A DNA stretch of 64,000 bases, taken from Methylobacterium sp. AMS5 (lineage in GTDB: Bacteria > Pseudomonadota > Alphaproteobacteria > Rhizobiales > Beijerinckiaceae). The DNA lies in the NCBI RefSeq assembly GCF_001542815.1, contig NZ_CP006992.1, positions 2,733,501 through 2,797,500 on the forward strand. Reading direction: 5' to 3'. The notes under the pieces were generated by a model. It saw nothing but the letters and a program-made list of their open reading frames with translations. It was not told the DNA's origin and ran no database searches. Position numbers and translations under genes: made by a program. This document shows, piece by piece, positions 18,130 through 26,794 of this stretch; the stretch's first letter is position 1, and every line of letters starts with the position of its first letter.

Positions 18130-19060
18130 GCCGGGTCTGCACCAGGGACCACGCCTCCTCCGGCGTGGTCCAGTGCCAATCCTCGCCCATCTGGTGGCGG
18201 AACCACGTGAACTGGCGCTTCGCGTAGCGGCGGGTGTCGCCCTGACCACGCTGGATCGCTTCTTCGCGGGAGATCGTCCCATCGAGATGCGCGATCAGCC
18301 CCGGCACGCCGTGGGCGCGCATCACCGGTAGCAACGGATCGAGATGCCGCTCCCGGAGCGCGGCGACCTCTTCCAGGGCGCCTTGCTCCATCATCGTCAC
18401 GAAGCGCGCGTCGATACGCTGGCGCAGCGTCTCGCGCTCGGTGGCGAGGAAGAGCTTCAGCATCGGCTTTCCGGCGAGCGGGCCCGGCACACGGACCTCG
18501 TGAAACGAGCCGATGGAGCGGCCGGTCGCCGCGTGGATCTCGAGCGCCCGCATCACGCGCATCCGGTCCGAGGGCCGCAGCCGCTGGGCGCTCTCGGGAT
18601 CGCGCAATGCGAGCGCGGCGTGAAGCGTCTCGGTCGGCTGTCCGTCCGCCTCCGCTCGGATCCGGTGCCGGACGTCGTCGGGCACCTCCGGCAGATCCGA
18701 GATGCCCTCGTCGAGGCTGCGAAAGTAGAGGCCGGTGCCGCCGACGAAGACCGGCAGGGTTCCCGCGTCCATCTTCGAAAGAAGCGCGGCCGCGTGCCGC
18801 TGGAAGTGCCCGACGGAGAAGTTCACCGCCCCGTCGATGCGGCCGTAGAGAAGATGGGGAGCCAGCCTTTCCTCCTCGGCGGAGGGCCGCGCCGAGAGCA
18901 CGCGCAGGTCCGCGTAGACCTGCATCGAATCGGTATTGATCACCGTGCCGCCGAAGGCGCGCGCGATCCGCAAGCCCAGCGCTGACTTGCCCGACGCGGT
19001 GGGCCCTGCAATGAGGATGGCAGCCGGACGCCCTGTTTCCTGCCCGTCCGGACTCCGCAC
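18107..19060 (-). CDS. miaA: tRNA dimethylallyltransferase
   Basis: MiaA transfers a dimethylallyl group to A37 of tRNAs that read UNN codons. The 317-residue product has the P-loop LIAGPTASGKSALGL, the substrate block INTDSMQVYADLRVLSARP, FVGGTGLYFRSL and RYAKRQFTWFRH, all typical. The start is set at the GTG (19060) preceded by GGAG at 7 bases, because it places the P-loop about 15 residues in, as usual. This leaves only 11 bases to the divergent serB start. Confidence 0.94.
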   Translation of the reverse strand: MRSPDGQETGRPAAILIAGPTASGKSALGLRIARAFGGTVINTDSMQVYADLRVLSARPSAEEERLAPHLLYGRIDGAVNFSVGHFQRHAAALLSKMDAGTLPVFVGGTGLYFRSLDEGISDLPEVPDDVRHRIRAEADGQPTETLHAALALRDPESAQRLRPSDRMRVMRALEIHAATGRSIGSFHEVRVPGPLAGKPMLKLFLATERETLRQRIDARFVTMMEQGALEEVAALRERHLDPLLPVMRAHGVPGLIAHLDGTISREEAIQRGQGDTRRYAKRQFTWFRHQMGEDWHWTTPEEAWSLVQTRLSAPIGR

Positions 19061-19071
19061 GGCACATCTCC

Positions 19072-19968
19072 ATGACCCTCGTCGCGACGCTGATAGCAAA
19101 CCCCGCTCGGCCCGCCATCACCGATGCGGTGCTCGCCGAGGCGCGCCGCGTCACGCGGACGGAGCATCAACCGCGAACGCTCCATGGTGAGGTCGCGGCC
19201 GAACTTCTGGTGCCGGGCACGCCCGACGACGCGCCGGCTCTCACCGAGGCCCTGCGCGCGGCGTTCGGCTCCGAACCGATCGACGTTGCCGTGCTCCCCC
19301 ACGATCAGCACCGCCGCAAGCGGCTGTTCCTCGCCGACATGGACTCGACCATGATCGAGCAGGAATGCATCGACGAACTCGCCGACGTCGTCGGCATCAA
19401 GGATCAGGTGGCGGCGATCACCGAGCGGGCCATGCGCGGCGAGGTCGCCTTCGAGCCGGCCCTGCGCGAGCGGGTGGGCCTGCTGAAAGGCCTATCCGTC
19501 GGCGTGATCGACGGTCTGATCCGCGACGCCATCCGCCTCACACCGGGCGGCGGCACCCTCGTCGCGACGATGCGGGCGCATGGCGCTTTCACCTGCCTTG
19601 TCTCGGGCGGCTTCACCCTGTTCACCGGCCCCATCGGCACCCGTCTCGGTTTTGACGAAACCCGCGCCAACCGCCTCGATGTGGCGGACGGACACCTGAC
19701 GGGACGGGTGGTCGAGCCGATCGTCGGCGCGGAGGCCAAGCGCGCGAGCCTCATCGAACTGCGCGAGCGGTTGGGCTTGAGTGGCGCGGAGACGATCGCC
19801 GTGGGTGACGGGGCGAACGACCTGCCGATGCTCGGAGAGGCCGGGCTCGGTGTCGCCTTTCGCGCCAAACCGAAGGTGGCGCAGGCGGCGCAGGTGCGAA
19901 TCGAACACGGCGACCTGACCGCGCTGCTCTACCTTCAGGGTTTCTCGGCCGCAGAGTTCGTTGCCTAG
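19072..19968 (+). CDS. serB: Phosphoserine phosphatase
   Basis: SerB removes phosphate from O-phosphoserine, the last step of serine synthesis. The 298-residue protein has an N-terminal regulatory-type region (residues 1-75) and a HAD hydrolase core. HAD motif I is FLADMDSTMIEQECID (nucleophile Asp in DMD), motif II is CLVSGGFTLFTGPI, and motif III/IV is TIAVGDGANDLPML. The start MTLVATLIANPA matches family N-termini, although no Shine-Dalgarno sequence is visible. In an organism using the serine cycle this enzyme would also supply serine, but that is context only. Confidence 0.95.
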   Translation: MTLVATLIANPARPAITDAVLAEARRVTRTEHQPRTLHGEVAAELLVPGTPDDAPALTEALRAAFGSEPIDVAVLPHDQHRRKRLFLADMDSTMIEQECIDELADVVGIKDQVAAITERAMRGEVAFEPALRERVGLLKGLSVGVIDGLIRDAIRLTPGGGTLVATMRAHGAFTCLVSGGFTLFTGPIGTRLGFDETRANRLDVADGHLTGRVVEPIVGAEAKRASLIELRERLGLSGAETIAVGDGANDLPMLGEAGLGVAFRAKPKVAQAAQVRIEHGDLTALLYLQGFSAAEFVA

Positions 19969-20017
19969 ATTCTTCCGACCACAGCCCGAAGCTTCGTGAC
20001 GCAGCCCGACCGCGTAC

Positions 20018-20053
20018 CCATCCCCTCTCCCCCGGTTCGGGAAGAGAGGATGG
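20018..20053. terminator. Hairpin between convergent serB and degP
   Basis: CCATCC and CTCTC pair with GAGAG and GGATGG, with one unpaired C in the 5' arm. It sits in the gap between the two convergent stops. No T run follows on either strand, so it may act as a weak or Rho-assisted terminator. Confidence 0.55.
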
Positions 20054-20077
20054 TAAAGGCGTCGATCGGGTCGCCGC

Positions 20078-21613
20078 TTACTCCAGCCCGATCGCCACGA
20101 AGCGCACGTCGCCGCTGGCACTGGCGACCAGCAGCAGCACCGACTTGCGGCCTTCCTTCTTGAGCGCCTCGACGCGCTTCGTCACGTCGGCCGGGTTCGC
20201 GACCGCCTCCTGCCCGACCTCGACGATGACCTCGCCGGGCTGGATGCGCTTGTCGGCGGCGGTCGAGTTCGGATCGACCTTGGTGACGACCACGCCGCTC
20301 TTCACGCTCTCCTTGATGCCGTAGCGGCGGCGCGCCTCGTCGTTGAGGCCGGAGAGGTTGAGGCCGAGGATCTGGCGGTTGACGGATTCCGCCTCCGGCT
20401 GCTTGACGTTGGCGACCTGGGTCTTTTCGCCGTCCTCGAGGCGGCCGAGCAGGACGGACTTCGTCTGCTCCTCGCCCTTGCGCACGATCTGGACATCGAC
20501 GGTCTTGCCGACCGGGGTCGCGGCGACGATGCGCGGCAGTTCGCTCGAAGACTTCACGGGCACGCCGTTGAACTTGACGATGACGTCGCCGACTTCGAGC
20601 CCGGCGGTCTTGGCCGGGCCCTTCTCATCGACGCCGGCCACCAGCGCGCCCTTGGCGCCGCCCTTGAGGCCGAGCGCCTCGGCGGTGGCCTCGTCGACGT
20701 TCTGGATGCGCACGCCGAGCCAGCCGCGGCGGACCTCGCCGAACTGCCGGAGCTGATCGACGACTTGGCTCGCCGTGCCCGACGGCACCGCGAAGCCGAT
20801 GCCGACCGAGCCGCCCGAGGGCGAGAGGATCGCGGTGTTGATGCCGATCACCTCGCCGTCCATGTTGAACAGCGGGCCACCCGAATTGCCCTTGTTGATG
20901 GCCGCATCCGTCTGGATGTAGTTGTCGTAGGGGCCGGACTCGATGTTGCGGCCGCGTGCCGAGACGATGCCGGCGGAGACCGAGCCGCCGAGGCCGAACG
21001 GGTTGCCGATCGCCATCACCCAGTCGCCCGGGCGCATCTTGTCGGAATCGCCGAACGGCACGGCCTTGAGCGGGCGGTCGGCGGTGGGCTTCACCCGGAG
21101 CAGGGCGAGGTCGATCTTCGAATCCTTGCCGATGATCTCCGCCTTCAGCTTGGTGCCGTCGTGCAGGATGACCTGGATGTCGTTGGCGTCGCCGATGACG
21201 TGGTTGTTGGTCACGACGATGCCCGACGCATCGATGATGAAGCCGGAGCCCAGCGAGTTCGACTTGCGCGTGGGACCGCGCGGGCTGTCCTCGTCGCCCT
21301 TCGGCGCGCCCTGGCCGCGCCGCTTGAAGAATTCCTCGAACAGGTCCTCGAACGGCGTGCCCTGAGGCAGCTGCGGCAGGTTGCGGCCGCCGCGGTTGCT
21401 GGCCTCCACCGTGGTCGAGGCCGAGATGTTCACCACGGCATCCGTCACCTTCTCGGCGAGGTCGGCGAGCGATTCCGGGCCACGGGCGAAGGCGGGCATC
21501 GGCAGGGCAGTGACCGTGACGCTGACGCCCAGCACCGCGGCGGCCAGGGCCGATGAGGCGCGCCGGGCAAACGACGGCGTTCGGCCCCGGACGGCGTTCG
21601 CGGCGACTCTCAT
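20078..21613 (-). CDS. degP: Periplasmic serine protease of the DegP/HtrA (Do) family
   Basis: A 511-residue protease-chaperone of the periplasm. A twin-arginine-like basic N-terminus and hydrophobic core (SALAAAVLGVSVTVTALPMP) make the signal peptide. The trypsin-like domain shows the triad His138 (TNNHVIG), Asp168 (SKIDLALL) and Ser244 (GNSGGPLF). Two PDZ domains follow, starting near GWLGVRIQNV and LGLNLSGLND. It lies 110 bases after hflC in the order thyA-folA-hflK-hflC-degP, an arrangement common in alphaproteobacteria that ties it to membrane-protein quality control. Confidence 0.95.
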   Translation of the reverse strand: MRVAANAVRGRTPSFARRASSALAAAVLGVSVTVTALPMPAFARGPESLADLAEKVTDAVVNISASTTVEASNRGGRNLPQLPQGTPFEDLFEEFFKRRGQGAPKGDEDSPRGPTRKSNSLGSGFIIDASGIVVTNNHVIGDANDIQVILHDGTKLKAEIIGKDSKIDLALLRVKPTADRPLKAVPFGDSDKMRPGDWVMAIGNPFGLGGSVSAGIVSARGRNIESGPYDNYIQTDAAINKGNSGGPLFNMDGEVIGINTAILSPSGGSVGIGFAVPSGTASQVVDQLRQFGEVRRGWLGVRIQNVDEATAEALGLKGGAKGALVAGVDEKGPAKTAGLEVGDVIVKFNGVPVKSSSELPRIVAATPVGKTVDVQIVRKGEEQTKSVLLGRLEDGEKTQVANVKQPEAESVNRQILGLNLSGLNDEARRRYGIKESVKSGVVVTKVDPNSTAADKRIQPGEVIVEVGQEAVANPADVTKRVEALKKEGRKSVLLLVASASGDVRFVAIGLE

Positions 21614-21722
21614 GGACGTTCCCTCAAGCTCCGAGCGTGCCTGTTTCAGGCCGGCTTATAAATTCGGCGGCCGGCATCCCTGATCAAGGGCGCCGGCCGG
21701 GATGGTCCTATCGGCCGCAGGC

Positions 21723-22685
21723 TCAGCGCACGGCGCCGGTGGTGGCGCCGGCACCCGAGGCCGTCGGCTCGGTGCCGCCGCTGCGGGCACCCTGCGGGCG
21801 ACGACCCTGCGGATCGTTGAAGTAGCGGAAGAAGTCCGAGTTCGGGCTCACCACGAGCCGCGTGTCCTGACCCTTCAGCGCCTGCTCGTAGGCCTGCATC
21901 GACCGGTAGAAGGCGAAGAAGTCGGCATCCTGCCCGAAGGCTTCCGCCAGGATGCGGTTCCTGTCCGCATCGCCCTGACCGCGCAGCTCTTCCTGCTGCT
22001 GGTTGGCTTCGGCCAGGATCACGACGACGTCGCGGTCGGCCTTGGCGCGGATCAGCGTCGCCGCCTGGTCGCCGTTGGCGCGGATGTCGGTGGCCTCCTT
22101 TTTCCGCTCCGACGTCATGCGATCGTAGACCGCCTGGCTGTTCTTGGCGGGAAGGTCGACGCGGGTCATGCGCAGATCGACGATCTCGATGCCGAGCCCC
22201 TTGGCCTGCTTGTTCACGTCCTCTTGGATCGTGTTCATCAGGTCGGCGCGCTCGGTCCGCACGATGGCGTCGCGGCTGGTGCGGGCCAGGACGTTGCGCA
22301 GCGCCGAGTTGGTGAAGCTCGCCAGACGCTGGTTCGCCAGCGCGGTCGTGCCGACCGACTGATAGAACTTCAGCGCATCGACGATGCGGTAGCGGACGAA
22401 GGCGTCCACTTCGAGGTTCTGCCGGTCGGCGGTGAGCAAAGTCTGCACCGGCAGGTCGAGGTCGAGCACGCGCTTGTCGAACAGCACGACGCTGTCGGTG
22501 AACGGCACCTTGAAATAGAGGCCGGGCTTGTTCTGGCCCACCGGGTTCAGCACGTCGCGCACGCGGCCGAGCTGGAGCACCAGCGCCTGCTGCATCTGCC
22601 CGACGGTGAAGACCGAGGCGTAGAGCCCGATCGCGACCGCGGCCGCGATGACGATCAGGCCTGTCCGAATCGCTGGATTGTTCAT
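21723..22685 (-). CDS. hflC: HflC, band 7/SPFH membrane protease regulator
   Basis: HflC and HflK form the membrane complex that encloses and restrains the FtsH protease. The 320-residue protein has one N-terminal membrane anchor (AIRTGLIVIAAAVAIGLYAS) and the SPFH domain (VFTVGQMQQALVLQLGRV, GLYFKVPFTDSVVLFDKRVL). A helical alanine-rich region (EANQQQEELRGQGDADRN) follows. It begins inside the hflK stop (ATGA), so HflK and HflC are made in a coupled ratio. The C-terminal 40 residues are disordered. Confidence 0.95.
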   Translation of the reverse strand: MNNPAIRTGLIVIAAAVAIGLYASVFTVGQMQQALVLQLGRVRDVLNPVGQNKPGLYFKVPFTDSVVLFDKRVLDLDLPVQTLLTADRQNLEVDAFVRYRIVDALKFYQSVGTTALANQRLASFTNSALRNVLARTSRDAIVRTERADLMNTIQEDVNKQAKGLGIEIVDLRMTRVDLPAKNSQAVYDRMTSERKKEATDIRANGDQAATLIRAKADRDVVVILAEANQQQEELRGQGDADRNRILAEAFGQDADFFAFYRSMQAYEQALKGQDTRLVVSPNSDFFRYFNDPQGRRPQGARSGGTEPTASGAGATTGAVR

Positions 22686-23821
22686 CGGCCCGTCGCTCCG
22701 CTCGTCTGCGTCCGCCCGTTCTCCATCAGCGGCAGCACCGGCAGCACGCCCGCGCTGTTGGCGCCGGCCACGCCGCCGTTCTGGTCGATAATGACCTTGT
22801 TCACGGAGCCGAGCACCTTCTCCATCGTCTCGAGGAAGATCCGCTCGCGGATCACCTCGGGCGCGACCTTGTAGGAATCGTAGACCTGCCGGAAGCGGGA
22901 GGCCTGACCGGTCGCCTCGGAGGTCGCCTGCGAACGGTAGGCCTCGGCCGCCTGGACGACCTTGCTCGCGTTGCCTCGGGCCTCGGGCACCACGCGGCTG
23001 GCGTAGGTCTCGGCCTCGTTGCGCACCTGCTGGGCGTATTGCTGGGCCGCGTTCACGTCGATGAAGGCGGGCCGCACCTCGGGCGGAGGGGTGACGCTGG
23101 TGAGCTGCACGACCTCGATCCGCACGCCCGCGCCGTACTCGTCGAGCGCGCCCTGGACGATCTCTTTGACCTCCTGGGCGATGCTCGACTGCTCGTTGGT
23201 CAGGATCGCCTGGATATTGCGGCGGCCGATGACCTCGCGCATCGCGCTCTCGGCGATGGCCTTGATCGTCCCGTCCGGGTTGGCGAGGTTGAAGACGTAG
23301 TCCTCCGCCTTGAGCGGATTGACGCGCCACTGCACCTCGAAATCGATATCGACGATGTTCTCGTCGCCGGTGAGCATCAGGCTCTCTTCCGGCACGTCGC
23401 GCTGGCGGGTGGTGTTGCCGGCGTTGATGTAGCCGATCGGAATCGAGTTCACGATGCCGACGTTGGGCTTCTGCACCGAGCCGATCGGGTAAGGGAAGTT
23501 GTAGCGCAGGCCCTCGCCGGACTGGCCGGTGTAGCGCCCGAAGATCGTGTTGATGCCGACCTCGTTGGGCTTCACGATGTAGAAGCCGGTCAGCAGCCAC
23601 GCGCCGAGCACGAGGCCCGCCGCCACGAGGATCCCCTTGCCGCCGCCGAAGCCTCCGCCCGGCATCACGCCGCGGAGTCGATCCTGGCCGCGCCGGAGCA
23701 GATCCTCGAGATCGGGGGGCGTCTTGCCGCCACCCCCGCCACCCCAGGGGCCGCCGCCATTGCCGCCGCCGGGACGGCCCCAGGGGCCACCTCCGCCGCC
23801 GCTCTGATTGCTCCAAGGCAT
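22682..23821 (-). CDS. hflK: HflK, band 7/SPFH membrane protease regulator
   Basis: A 379-residue partner of HflC. The N-terminus is a long glycine- and tryptophan-rich stretch (SNQSGGGGGPWGRPGGG), as typical for HflK, followed by a membrane segment (GILVAAGLVLGAWLLTGFY) and the SPFH domain (VKPNEVGINTIFGRY, NFPYPIGSVQKPNVG). The coiled region EVRPAFIDVNAAQQYAQQ is conserved. The start is the ATG of MPWSNQSGG. The upstream gap to folA (279 bases) has no recognised gene and should hold the hflKC-degP promoter. Confidence 0.95.
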   Translation of the reverse strand: MPWSNQSGGGGGPWGRPGGGNGGGPWGGGGGGKTPPDLEDLLRRGQDRLRGVMPGGGFGGGKGILVAAGLVLGAWLLTGFYIVKPNEVGINTIFGRYTGQSGEGLRYNFPYPIGSVQKPNVGIVNSIPIGYINAGNTTRQRDVPEESLMLTGDENIVDIDFEVQWRVNPLKAEDYVFNLANPDGTIKAIAESAMREVIGRRNIQAILTNEQSSIAQEVKEIVQGALDEYGAGVRIEVVQLTSVTPPPEVRPAFIDVNAAQQYAQQVRNEAETYASRVVPEARGNASKVVQAAEAYRSQATSEATGQASRFRQVYDSYKVAPEVIRERIFLETMEKVLGSVNKVIIDQNGGVAGANSAGVLPVLPLMENGRTQTSGATGR

Positions 23822-24100
23822 TCTCGACGTGAACTCCTGCTGAAGCCGGCCCCCGCGGATGCGGAAGACCCTCGACCTAAACCCGATCCGATCCCGGGCC
23901 GCCCTCCGGCCATGAGGCCGGAAAAGCCGGTTTCCCCAAGCGCCAGAACGCGTTTGCGGTGCCGCATGGACGCTGCGCACCTGAGTGGCGCCGCGCGGTC
24001 CTGTCAAGGCTGGCAGGTGGGTCCGCACCGCGTCAACCGCAACGTCCGCTTCGGCCCAGAAACTTCGCCCGCCCCTGCGGCCAAAGCGCCTGATGGCTGC

Positions 24101-24601
24101 TCAACGACCCTCCAGCCGCTCCAGATCGACGAATTGGAAGGCGAATTCGTCGCGCTCGCCGGGGCCGTGGGCCTCGCGCAGCGTCTCGCGGAAGGCCGCG
24201 CGGTCGAAGGGCGGGAAGTACGCGTCGCCCTCCGGCGCCGCATCGACCTCGGTGAGGTGCAGCCGGTCGGCATGGGGCAGGGCGAGCCGGTAGATCTCGG
24301 CGCCCCCCACCACCATCAGCTCGTCACGTCCGGCCGCGGCGAGCGCCTCGTCCCAGTCGTGCACGACGGTCACCTCGGGAAGGTTCAGGGCGCGGTCGCG
24401 GGTGAGGACGAGGCTGCGCCGACCGGGCAGGGGGCGGCCGATCGAGTCCCAGGTCTTGCGCCCCATGAGGATCGGCTTGCCCATGGTCAGCGCCTTGAAG
24501 CGCTTCAAGTCGCTGGAGATCCGCCAGACGAGATCGTTGTCGCGGCCGATCACGCCGTTGCGGGCGACGGCCGCGATGAGGGAGACGCGCGGCGGCCCCA
24601 T
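24101..24601 (-). CDS. folA: Dihydrofolate reductase
   Basis: DHFR reduces dihydrofolate to tetrahydrofolate with NADPH, recycling the product of ThyA. The 166-residue protein has the family order: [58 protein letters not shown], and VVGGAEIYRLALPHADRLHL. The start overlaps the thyA stop (TGATG). Methylobacteria carry more than one DHFR-like enzyme, including a dihydromethanopterin reductase. The pairing with thyA argues that this one is the folate enzyme. Confidence 0.95.
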   Translation of the reverse strand: MGPPRVSLIAAVARNGVIGRDNDLVWRISSDLKRFKALTMGKPILMGRKTWDSIGRPLPGRRSLVLTRDRALNLPEVTVVHDWDEALAAAGRDELMVVGGAEIYRLALPHADRLHLTEVDAAPEGDAYFPPFDRAAFRETLREAHGPGERDEFAFQFVDLERLEGR

Positions 24602-25395
24602 CAGACGGCCACCGGCGCCTTGATGGCGGGATGCGGTTCGTAGCCTTCGATCACGATGTCCTCGAAGCGGAAATCGAACAGGGAGCGCACCTCCGGATTC
24701 AGCCTCAGCCGGGGCAGGGGGCGCGGCGCGCGGGAGAGCTGAAGGCGGGCCTGATCCAGGTGGTTGGCGTAGAGATGCGCGTCGCCGAAGGTGTGGACGA
24801 AATCGCCGGGCTGGAGCCCGGTCACCTGCGCCATCATCGCGGTGAGCAGGGCGTAGCTCGCGATGTTGAACGGCACGCCGAGGAAGGCGTCGGCCGAGCG
24901 CTGATAGAGCTGGCAGGACAGCCGGCCCTCGGCCACGTAGAACTGGAACAGGCAGTGGCAGGGAGCGAGCGCCATCCGGTCGAGATCGGCCGGGTTCCAG
25001 GCGGAGACGATGAGGCGGCGCGAATCCGGGTTGCGGGCGATCTCGTCGAGAATCCAGGCGATCTGATCGACGGTGCCGCCGTCGGGCTTGGCCCAGGAGC
25101 GCCATTGCCGGCCGTAGACGGGGCCGAGATCGCCGTTGGCGTCGGCCCACTCGTCCCAGATCGTGACGCCGTTCTCTCTCAGATAGGCGACGTTGGTGTC
25201 GCCCTTGAGGAACCACAGCAGTTCGTGGACGATCGAGCGCAGGTGAAGCTGCTTCGTCGTCACCAGAGGGAATCCCTCGGACAGATCGAACCGCATCTGG
25301 TGGCCGAACACCGAGAGCGTGCCCGTGCCGGTGCGGTCCTCCTTGCGGACGCCCTCGGACAGGATGCGGGTGAGCAGATCGTGATACGCGCGCAT
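24601..25395 (-). CDS. thyA: Thymidylate synthase
   Basis: ThyA methylates dUMP to dTMP using methylene-tetrahydrofolate. The 264-residue length is that of the short bacterial form. Motifs include [19 protein letters not shown], the active-site [11 protein letters not shown] with the catalytic cysteine, [20 protein letters not shown] and [12 protein letters not shown]. It leads the thyA-folA-(hflK-hflC-degP) block and is coupled to folA. Confidence 0.97.
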   Translation of the reverse strand: MRAYHDLLTRILSEGVRKEDRTGTGTLSVFGHQMRFDLSEGFPLVTTKQLHLRSIVHELLWFLKGDTNVAYLRENGVTIWDEWADANGDLGPVYGRQWRSWAKPDGGTVDQIAWILDEIARNPDSRRLIVSAWNPADLDRMALAPCHCLFQFYVAEGRLSCQLYQRSADAFLGVPFNIASYALLTAMMAQVTGLQPGDFVHTFGDAHLYANHLDQARLQLSRAPRPLPRLRLNPEVRSLFDFRFEDIVIEGYEPHPAIKAPVAV

Positions 25396-25490
25396 GGCCG
25401 CTCAGGTCTGCCGGGCGTCCGGGCCGATGTCGAGTCGGGCGCCTCCGCCGTCCCGCTTTTCCCGGTGTCTTGGTTACGCGGGATCGGCTC

Positions 25491-26318
25491 CTACCGGAGG
25501 AGGCTCGGGCCGAGCTGGTAGGCGAGCAGACAGAAGTTGCTCCAGCCGTGGAGCAGGATGCAGGCCCAGAGCCGGCCGGTGCGCCAGCGCAGCCAGCCGA
25601 GCGTGATGGCCAGCGGCAGCAGGGTCAGCGGCCGGGCGAGCGCGCCCTTGGCACCGGGATCGAGGGAAACGTGGGCGAGGCAGAACAGGAGGGCGGTCGC
25701 CACGATCGTCCCCGCCGGACCGAGGAAGGCGCTCGCCCGGGCGAAGGTCTCGCCTCGGAGCAGCAATTCCTCGGCAATCGGTGCCAGCAGCACCACGAAG
25801 GCGAACCACAGCCAGAGCATCGCCGGGCCGAGGAAGGGTGAAAGGCGGACCCCGTTTCCGAAATTCATGTGGAGCGCCGCCGCGGTGGTCGTCACCCAGG
25901 TGATGTGGATCAGCGGCCACAGCGGCAGCAGCAGCCAGAGCCGCCGCATCGGCGCCCGTGGCTCGACGGGGCGTGCCAGTCCGAGCCGCCGGCGCCAGTC
26001 GCCGCCGCCGGCCCAGGCGGCGAGCCCGACCACGAGCAGCGCCATCACAACCTGCCGCAGGGCATCCATCACGACGCCGCGCCCGGCGATCTCGGCGAGC
26101 GGCAGCCGCGGGCGCGAAGCGGTGCTCGTAAGGGGATCGATCCCGAGCCGCAGGTCGCCGCCGACGCGGACGATGACGAGGGCGAGCCCGCTCGCCAGGA
26201 GCAGGATGGCGAGCGGGACGGCGATGAGCAGCAGCACCCGGCCGAGCCAGAAAATCCCCGCCGAAATCCGGTCCTGGGGCAGCCTCGGCGGGCGTGCATC
26301 GGCGGCGACGGGCGGCAT
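25491..26318 (-). CDS. CPBP family intramembrane metalloprotease
   Basis: A 275-residue membrane protein with about seven hydrophobic segments. The CPBP (Abi, Rce1-like) motifs are present: EELLLRGETFARAS with the paired glutamates and arginine, FCLAHVSLD with a histidine, and ILLHGWSNF with the second histidine and asparagine. These proteases cleave within or next to membranes; some act in prenyl-protein processing or bacteriocin self-immunity. The start is the ATG of MPPVAADARP. It is divergent from ssrA and has no partner gene. Confidence 0.88.
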   Translation of the reverse strand: MPPVAADARPPRLPQDRISAGIFWLGRVLLLIAVPLAILLLASGLALVIVRVGGDLRLGIDPLTSTASRPRLPLAEIAGRGVVMDALRQVVMALLVVGLAAWAGGGDWRRRLGLARPVEPRAPMRRLWLLLPLWPLIHITWVTTTAAALHMNFGNGVRLSPFLGPAMLWLWFAFVVLLAPIAEELLLRGETFARASAFLGPAGTIVATALLFCLAHVSLDPGAKGALARPLTLLPLAITLGWLRWRTGRLWACILLHGWSNFCLLAYQLGPSLLR

Positions 26319-26364
26319 ATCGGCCACGCTCGCAACGCAGAGCGGGTCTGAGCGCGGATCGCTC

Positions 26365-26393
26365 TTCAAAACCGCCGTCGGCCTCTCTATATT
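26365..26393 (+). promoter_or_regulatory. Sigma-70 type promoter of ssrA
   Basis: A -35 like TTCAAA and a -10 TATATT are separated by 17 bases. Transcription would start near 26400, just before the acceptor half of the tmRNA. These are the only good matches in the gap. Confidence 0.6.
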
Positions 26394-26399
26394 CGCCTT

Positions 26400-26740
26400 G
26401 CCGGTCGCAAGGCCGGCTATGGCGATAAACGTTCTTCGCAATAAACCTATCGGACCCGGGGGCGGTACCCGGCGCCTCCACCCGAACCCAGGACCGATGG
26501 CCGCACGGCCGAATGTGTTGGGTTCCGGCGGGGGCGAAATAGGATCGACGAGGGCGTAAAGGGTGAGCTTTCGCTCGGCATGGTTCCGCCGTTATCGGGC
26601 CTTTGCAATAGTTGCCAACGACAACTTTGCTCCGGTGGCTGTCGCCGCGTAAGCGGTGCCAAAAACCGACCTAAAGTCCTAGCGGGTAGCACCGCATAGG
26701 CGGGGTTCGGAGGTACCTGGCAACAGAAACCTCCACTCAA
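26400..26740 (+). ncRNA. ssrA: tmRNA, circularly permuted (two-piece, alphaproteobacterial)
   Basis: tmRNA rescues stalled ribosomes and tags the unfinished protein for proteolysis. The tRNA acceptor half comes first: a T-arm (CCGGG-GGCGGTA-CCCGG, 26456-26472) runs straight into the 3' acceptor strand CGCCTCC and ACC near 26482. A spacer with a GAACCCA/TGGGTTC stem follows and would be cut out. The 5' acceptor strand GGGGGCG (26530-26536) pairs with the 3' strand and leaves a G-U pair at the third position, the identity element for alanyl-tRNA synthetase. The tag frame at 26614-26652 follows AATAGTT and reads ANDNFAPVAVAA then TAA. The exact ends are estimates. SspB, the adaptor for this tag, is the next gene. 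Confidence 0.92.
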
Positions 26741-26794
26741 TTTCCACGACCCGGCGCAGCCCAATCCCGGCCGTGACCGGTGAAGCGAGCGCCG

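Noticed and set aside
25491..26318. Bacteriocin immunity or abortive-infection system from the CPBP protein
   Set aside because: No bacteriocin, toxin or partner gene is adjacent; the family has many housekeeping members.
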